Shown here: piece after piece, positions 60,130 to 64,000 of the stretch
Position numbering within the stretch: the stretch's first letter is position 1
Layout: each line of letters opens with the position of its first letter
Origin: Roseimicrobium gellanilyticum
GTDB taxonomy: Bacteria > Verrucomicrobiota > Verrucomicrobiia > Verrucomicrobiales > Verrucomicrobiaceae
Direction: 5' to 3'
Assembly (NCBI RefSeq): GCF_003315205.1
Contig: NZ_QNRR01000011.1
Location: forward strand, 62,001 to 126,000
DNA length: 64,000 bases
Position numbers and translations under genes: made by a program
The notes under the pieces: model-generated
Databases searched by the model: none
The model's input: only the letters and a program-made list of their open reading frames with translations
Told to the model about the DNA's origin: nothing

Positions 60130-61890
60130 ATGAGCCCACAGGGCGACGGTTACGAAGGTAAGACTGAGACAGGCCCGATGCCCCAGAGCCGCAAGGTGGG
60201 GAAGAAGGTTGGAGAGGCCACCTGCTGGGAAGAAATTCCCTGGAAGCATGTGTACTCAACAACCTATCGGTGGGCGTGCCGCATTCATGCCGCTGCAAGA
60301 GCAAACGCAAACAAAGAGACAAAGATCCTGCAATCGCAAATGGCCCGCTGTTTTGCGGCGCGCCTCTACGCGGTCAGACAGGTGTGCGAAATCAATTCAG
60401 GAAGGAATAGCCCTGGCATCGACGGCGTGTGCCGCCTGACGAATCCGGAAAAGTGGGCGCTTGCGCAAAGCCTCAACTTTACAGAGCCCCACGCTCCCTT
60501 GCTCCGCAAGTGGATCCCGAAACCCGGAAAGTCAGAGCAGCGACCACTGTCCCTGCCAACGGTCAAAGACAGATGCCGCAGCAGGCTCGTCGCCCTCGTC
60601 CTTGAACCCGAGGTAGAGGCCCGACTGCATCGTGACGTGTACGGATTCCGTCCCGGGAGGTCGCAGCACGATGCGATCGCCTCGATCCGGAATTTCACAA
60701 ACAAAGCCCGCAATGGTAAGTTTGTTTTGGACGCGGACATCGAAAACTTCTTCGGCTCTGTCCCTCGCGACTTTCTGATGCGCAGCCTCAAGCTGCCCCG
60801 CCCTCTCCTGCGGTTCATCCGTTCGATGCTACATGCGCCGACGATGGACAGCGGGAGGCTGATGCGCACCACCGGCATACCTCAAGGCAGTCCTCTGTCT
60901 CCCGTCCTCGCCAACCTGGTTCTCTCCGGGATGCATGAGCATGTGGAGCAGCACTTCCTGAAACTGAGGCACACTGACCAGACAACTCGCTGGAAGGTCC
61001 CAGCCATCATCGTATACGCTGATGACTTGGTGGCTCTCCACACGAGCGAAGAGGCCCTCGCACACACGCGCGACGCACTGAACGACTTCCTGCGCATCCG
61101 CGGATTGAGACTGCATCCCACGAAGACACAAGTCCGCCACACGGTGGAAAGGTCCTTCGGCAACGTTGGCTTCGACTTTCTCGGCTTCACCATCCGGTCA
61201 TTCCCGGTTGGGAAGCATAAGAAGACCGCAAGCCAGTCAGGAATGCAGACCCTCATCCAACCGAGCCGCAAGAGCCTGCTCAGGCACCACGCACAACTGG
61301 CCACCATTCTGCGATACCACCGGCACTCGCCAACCCGCGATGTCATAGCCGCCCTGAACCGGAACATCCGGGCATGGAGCGCCTACTACAAAACGGAGAA
61401 CGTGAGCAACGCGTTCTCGCGTGAAGACCACACCCTCTTTCAGATGTTGTGGGCCTTCATCAAGAGACGCCATCAGAAGAAGACGCCAGCCAAGGAGCTG
61501 TACGCCCTCTACTGGCCATCGGTGAATGGGCGCAAACGATTCCGTGATCCCAACGGCGGAGAACCTCTCTTGAGCCATGCAGACTTCCTAGTGGAGCCGC
61601 ATATTAAGGTCCGAGGGTCACTCTCCTTCTACAACGGGGACCGGATCTATTGGGCGACCAGACGAAAGAGGATCCACGCACTCGCCAGGGCCCGGAGGAA
61701 ACTCCGTGACCATGGAGAAGACGAGGTAGACACGCATCATGCTGCCGGTGTCTCTGAGACCCAGACAGCAGAGGATCTGTGGCTGCTTCACAGAGCTCGA
61801 GCTCTTGCAGAGCGAGTAACCGGGGAGCCGGATGCGGTGAAAGCCGCCCGTCCGGTTCTGAAGGAGAGGTCGGACCCGGCGACGGGCTGA
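60130..61890 (+). CDS. ltrA: Group II intron reverse transcriptase/maturase
   Basis: 586 residues from ATG 60130 (ATG 60178 also plausible). RT blocks: WEEIPWKHV...RLYAVRQVCEINSGRNSPGIDGV (RT0/1), RPLSLPTVKDRC, GFRPGRSQHDAI, LDADIENFFGSVP, GIPQGSPLSPVLANLVLS, the catalytic YADD, and NVGFDFLGFTIR at the start of the maturase X domain. The frame is open from the intron's first base (59512), and an ATG at 59548 has a good AGGAGG site, but the segment before 60130 overlaps ribozyme domains I-III. The stop lies beyond domain V. No HNH endonuclease motif was recognised. Confidence 0.9.
   Translation: MSPQGDGYEGKTETGPMPQSRKVGKKVGEATCWEEIPWKHVYSTTYRWACRIHAAARANANKETKILQSQMARCFAARLYAVRQVCEINSGRNSPGIDGVCRLTNPEKWALAQSLNFTEPHAPLLRKWIPKPGKSEQRPLSLPTVKDRCRSRLVALVLEPEVEARLHRDVYGFRPGRSQHDAIASIRNFTNKARNGKFVLDADIENFFGSVPRDFLMRSLKLPRPLLRFIRSMLHAPTMDSGRLMRTTGIPQGSPLSPVLANLVLSGMHEHVEQHFLKLRHTDQTTRWKVPAIIVYADDLVALHTSEEALAHTRDALNDFLRIRGLRLHPTKTQVRHTVERSFGNVGFDFLGFTIRSFPVGKHKKTASQSGMQTLIQPSRKSLLRHHAQLATILRYHRHSPTRDVIAALNRNIRAWSAYYKTENVSNAFSREDHTLFQMLWAFIKRRHQKKTPAKELYALYWPSVNGRKRFRDPNGGEPLLSHADFLVEPHIKVRGSLSFYNGDRIYWATRRKRIHALARARRKLRDHGEDEVDTHHAAGVSETQTAEDLWLLHRARALAERVTGEPDAVKAARPVLKERSDPATG
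61825..61858 (+). ncRNA. Group II intron domain V
   Basis: 34-nt hairpin: GAGCCGGATGCGG, GAAA-type loop region and GCCGCCCGTCCGGTTC, with the AGC catalytic triad and the two-bulge layout of domain V. It is unusually inside the RT reading frame. Confidence 0.9.
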
Positions 61891-61971
61891 TCGACTCTAA
61901 CACCACAACACGCGCGAGCCAGTGTCCCAACTTAGAAGGCAAGCACATCTACCAACAGAGTGACTAATCCC

Positions 61972-63018
61972 ATGGAAGACAAAACTGCAGCAGAAGCTCT
62001 CATGACGCCGAAGGAAGCTGCACTTCATCTGAAGTGCCAGCGGCCTAACATTTATCCTCTCATCAAATCAGGCAAGCTCGTGGGCGTCAAGAAGGAGCGC
62101 ATCACGATGGTCACGAAGGAATCCGTTTCGGCGCTCGCGAAGGCGCGGGGCCACAACGCTCCGGAAATCCAATCTCAGGATCTCAAGACATCGAAGCACG
62201 TGGCTGGTGAGACTGGAGATCCTGCCGCCATCAAAAAAGCGGACGTGGTGGACACGCCATCGATCAACCCCCGCGAGCCCGCCAACACCGGCGAGTCGAC
62301 TCTCCAGATCACGACCATGGAGCGCAGGGTTCCCATCCGCACCATCGTGTTTGATGAAAGCGTCCAAGTGCGTGTGAACCTCGACGAGGCCACGGTCCTT
62401 GAATACTCCGAGCGGATGCGCGCCGGTGAAATGTTCCCCCCGGTCCAACTATTTGATGACAAGGGAAAGCTTTTTATCGGCGATGGATGGCATCGTTTGA
62501 AGGCCGCGAAAACGCTCAACTACGTCCATTTCCCTGCGGTTGTGAGCACCGGCGGCAGGCTCGCTGCCATCAAGTTTGCATTGTCCGCAAATGCCTCCCA
62601 CGGCTTGCCGCGCAGCCAGGCGGACAAGCACAAGGCGATTGTGGTCGCAGCTCTCGAGTTTCCCAACATCAGCAACCGCGAGCTCGCGCGCCTTTGCGCC
62701 GTCAGCGAGGGATTTGTCAGAACGCACCGCACCAGTTGCGTAACAAACGCACCTGATACTCGGCTGGGTGCGGATGGGAAGCGCTATGCGTCCCGGAAGC
62801 CCAGCGGACAGCAGAAGAAAGCCGGGCTACTTGATCCCCGCGTCCGTCAGAAGGCGAACGAGGCTCAGGCGAAAAAGGTCTGCGCATTACTTGAGCGCTT
62901 AGACCTCCCCTCACTGCTTGCCATCCGCGGCACCCTTGAGTCGAAGATTGCGCTGTTCGCAGCGGAAAAGAACAGCGCCGCAGCAACACCGACCACCCCT
63001 TCGAAGAAGGTCGCATGA
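61972..63018 (+). CDS. HTH plus ParB/Srx-like domain protein
   Basis: 348 residues from ATG 61972; GTG 61960 is an alternative. N-terminal HTH_17 (MTPKEAALHLKCQRPNIYPLIKSGKL), then a ParB/sulfiredoxin-like domain: VRVNLDEATVLEYSERMRAGEMFPPVQLF and IGDGWHRLKAAKTLNYVHFPAVV (the G-D/G-H-R signature of ParB/Srx). C-terminal HTH-like region (SNRELARLCAVSEGFVRTHR). Could be a DNA-binding partition or regulatory protein; role unknown. Overlaps the next gene (ATGA). Confidence 0.8.
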   Translation: MEDKTAAEALMTPKEAALHLKCQRPNIYPLIKSGKLVGVKKERITMVTKESVSALAKARGHNAPEIQSQDLKTSKHVAGETGDPAAIKKADVVDTPSINPREPANTGESTLQITTMERRVPIRTIVFDESVQVRVNLDEATVLEYSERMRAGEMFPPVQLFDDKGKLFIGDGWHRLKAAKTLNYVHFPAVVSTGGRLAAIKFALSANASHGLPRSQADKHKAIVVAALEFPNISNRELARLCAVSEGFVRTHRTSCVTNAPDTRLGADGKRYASRKPSGQQKKAGLLDPRVRQKANEAQAKKVCALLERLDLPSLLAIRGTLESKIALFAAEKNSAAATPTTPSKKVA

Positions 63019-63878
63019 CCACATTCCATTTTTCTCTCATGAAGGACACAAAAATCGAGTGGGCACACCACACATTCAATCCGTGGTGGGGATGCAGGAA
63101 GGTCTCCCCTGCTTGCCTGCACTGCTATGCTGAGACCTTTGCCAAACGTGTGGGACAGCCCGTGTGGGGTAGCCGCGCACCCAGGCGTTTCTTTGGCGAT
63201 GCTCACTGGAACGAACCTCTCAAGTGGAACGAGGAAGCGAAGGCCAATGGTGTTCGCCGGCGCGTGTTCTGCGCCAGTATGGCGGACGTGTTTGAGAACC
63301 GCACTGACTTGAATCCCTGGCGTGAACGGCTCTGGGCATTGATCGAAGCCACACCCTGGCTCGATTGGCTCCTGCTTACGAAACGCCCCGAGAACATCGA
63401 ATCCATGGTGCCTTGGAAGAATGGTTCATGGCCCCCTAACGTGTGGCTTGGAACGACCGTCGAGTCTCAGGAATACGCCGAGCAGAGGCTGCCTCATTTG
63501 CTGAAGCATGCTGCAGCGGTCCGCTTCCTTTCGTGTGAGCCGTTACTGGGGCCGGTTGACCTTTCGGCCTGGTTCCAGAAGCCGGAACTCTATCCCATCG
63601 ACTGGGTAATCGTAGGAGGCGAAAGCGGTCACCACTCTCGCCCGATGTATCCGCAGTGGGCTCAGGACCTGTTGCATCAGTGTGTTGCCGCCAAGGTGCC
63701 TTTCCATTTCAAGCAGTGGGGTGATTGGAAGCCGGTTCGCAAATCCAGCGGCCGGAGGAAGACGTTGCACGATTCGGTAGATGGAAAGAGCATTATCCTG
63801 GAACGCGTCGGGAAGAAGGCAGCGGGAAGGACGTTGCTTGGCAGGACCTGGGATCAGGTTCCGAAGCCGCGGTCGTAG
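63015..63878 (+). CDS. Phage Gp37/Gp68-like protein (DUF5131)
   Basis: 287 residues. Typical start KDTKIEWAHHTFNPWWGCRKVSPACLHCYAE: three cysteines in C-x6-C-x2-C. LLLTKRPENIESMVP, LGTTVESQEYAEQRLP, RFLSCEPLLGPVDL and DWVIVGGESGHHSRPM complete the family. These proteins have a radical-SAM-like cysteine set and occur in phages and islands, often near TcmP-type genes. Coupled to the ParB-like gene. Function not established. Confidence 0.9.
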   Translation: MTTFHFSLMKDTKIEWAHHTFNPWWGCRKVSPACLHCYAETFAKRVGQPVWGSRAPRRFFGDAHWNEPLKWNEEAKANGVRRRVFCASMADVFENRTDLNPWRERLWALIEATPWLDWLLLTKRPENIESMVPWKNGSWPPNVWLGTTVESQEYAEQRLPHLLKHAAAVRFLSCEPLLGPVDLSAWFQKPELYPIDWVIVGGESGHHSRPMYPQWAQDLLHQCVAAKVPFHFKQWGDWKPVRKSSGRRKTLHDSVDGKSIILERVGKKAAGRTLLGRTWDQVPKPRS

Positions 63879-63933
63879 ACCGCAGGTTCCCCGTGCTCCC
63901 TCGCACGTGAGCACCATCAGCGACTCATGACAC

Positions 63934-64000
63934 CTACTGCCTGGAGGCCTTGAGCTTGTCTCTGAGTTCTTCTAATCGCTGTGTTTTCTTGCGCTGCGCA
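63934..64000 (-). CDS. C-terminus of an unknown gene, cut by the window edge
   Basis: The minus-strand frame ending at 63934 reads AQRKKTQRLEELRDKLKASRQ then stop. Highly basic, helical. Convergent with the DUF5131 gene. Only 21 residues are visible, so whether it is real cannot be settled. Confidence 0.35.
   Translation of the reverse strand, partial: AQRKKTQRLEELRDKLKASRQ

Larger units (their letters stand above)
59512..61901 (+). mobile_element. Group II intron
   Basis: 5' end GTGCGAC fits the GUGYG consensus. The 5' ribozyme domain shows conserved text (GAGCGGGTGCAATTCCCGCC near 59616; AACTCAGGAGCCGCTCGGAAAC near 59822). Domain V is at 61825-61858, then a domain VI-like stem with a bulged A near 61890 and a 3' end at about 61901 (AC). 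It encodes an RT/maturase. It lies just after a GC-hairpin region, in the tail of the HTH gene. Exact 3' boundary is uncertain by a few bases. Confidence 0.85.
56681..64000. mobile_element. Integrative element inserted at a tRNA-Thr gene (left end, continues beyond window)
   Basis: Left boundary: tRNA-Thr 3' fragment (56681-56729). Contents in order: phased repeats, tyrosine recombinase, unknown gene, HTH protein, group II intron with RT, ParB-like protein, DUF5131 protein. The tRNA remnant lies 3'-end-left on the minus strand, so the intact tRNA should be regenerated at the right end, outside the window. Cargo is modular and typical of phage-like or ICE-like elements. Confidence 0.75.

Overview
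The window looks like the chromosome of a GC-rich, Gram-negative member of the PVC superphylum, most likely a Verrucomicrobiota (Verrucomicrobiaceae-like) bacterium. The reasons are a long PVC-type haem-binding protein with HEAT-like repeats, a DUF1501/DUF1553 gene pair, a neighbouring ClpS and DUF2017-like pair, sialidase-like and SGNH secreted proteins, and a TamA/TamB-type envelope module that only a diderm would need. This placement is inference from gene content; no rRNA gene is present.

Layout. 1-2.2 kb: sulfate assimilation genes cysH-cysD-cysN on the minus strand, with cysN cut by the window edge. 2.3-8.9 kb: a small membrane protein, clpS, a DUF2017-like gene, a giant secreted cytochrome-like protein and an SGNH hydrolase/sialidase-like fusion. 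8.9-11.3 kb: a DUF998-like membrane protein, a double-HMA metal-binding protein followed by a clear terminator, a TlpA-like thioredoxin and a small lipoprotein. 11.3-17 kb: a SWIM-SNF2 helicase, then a LysR regulator divergent from ilvD with a palindromic operator candidate between them. 17-25.6 kb: lipoproteins and membrane proteins (one an HExxH/TPR fusion), then housekeeping genes fmt, adk, a GT9 glycosyltransferase and miaB. 25.6-29.8 kb: SMI1/KNR4-like, carboxypeptidase-regulatory-like and sialidase genes and two small hypothetical genes, one frameshifted. 30-36.7 kb: a tamA-tamB operon. 36.9-41.4 kb: DUF1501, a tiny membrane protein, DUF1553, and a Nif3-like protein. 41.6-46.7 kb: a four-gene operon with a WXG100-like protein, a coiled-coil protein, a second very small WxD protein and a 1310-residue FtsK/EccC-like ATPase, i.e. 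a minimal type VII secretion-like locus. 47-51 kb: an exonuclease, an RDD/GYF membrane protein, an RGG-extended IF-1 and an isolated nuoD-nuoE pair. 51.6-54.5 kb: a restriction/defence cluster (DNA methyltransferase, PD-(D/E)XK nuclease, Mrr nuclease, HNH-like protein). 54.6-56.1 kb: a glyoxalase-like protein and a PPP-type phosphatase.

From 56,681 the window enters an integrative element. The 3' 49 bases of a tRNA-Thr(UGU) gene form the left attachment site. They are followed by four ATTGTC repeats phased at 10 bp, a tyrosine recombinase, an unknown gene, a MerR-like HTH protein, a group II intron with its reverse transcriptase, a ParB-like protein and a Gp37/Gp68 (DUF5131) protein. The right end lies beyond the window.

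Between genes there are several dispersed repeat families. One is REP-like hairpins preceded by GTAG (40.6, 47.0 and 51.0 kb). Another is a TTAGCG-rich repeat placed about 10 bp after the stop codons of both tamA and the FtsK/EccC gene. A third is G/C-A or T/C-G biased elements concentrated at 51.0-51.5 kb. The strongest candidate for a little-described system is the type VII-like operon in a diderm; second is the integrative element with its unusually open group II intron.
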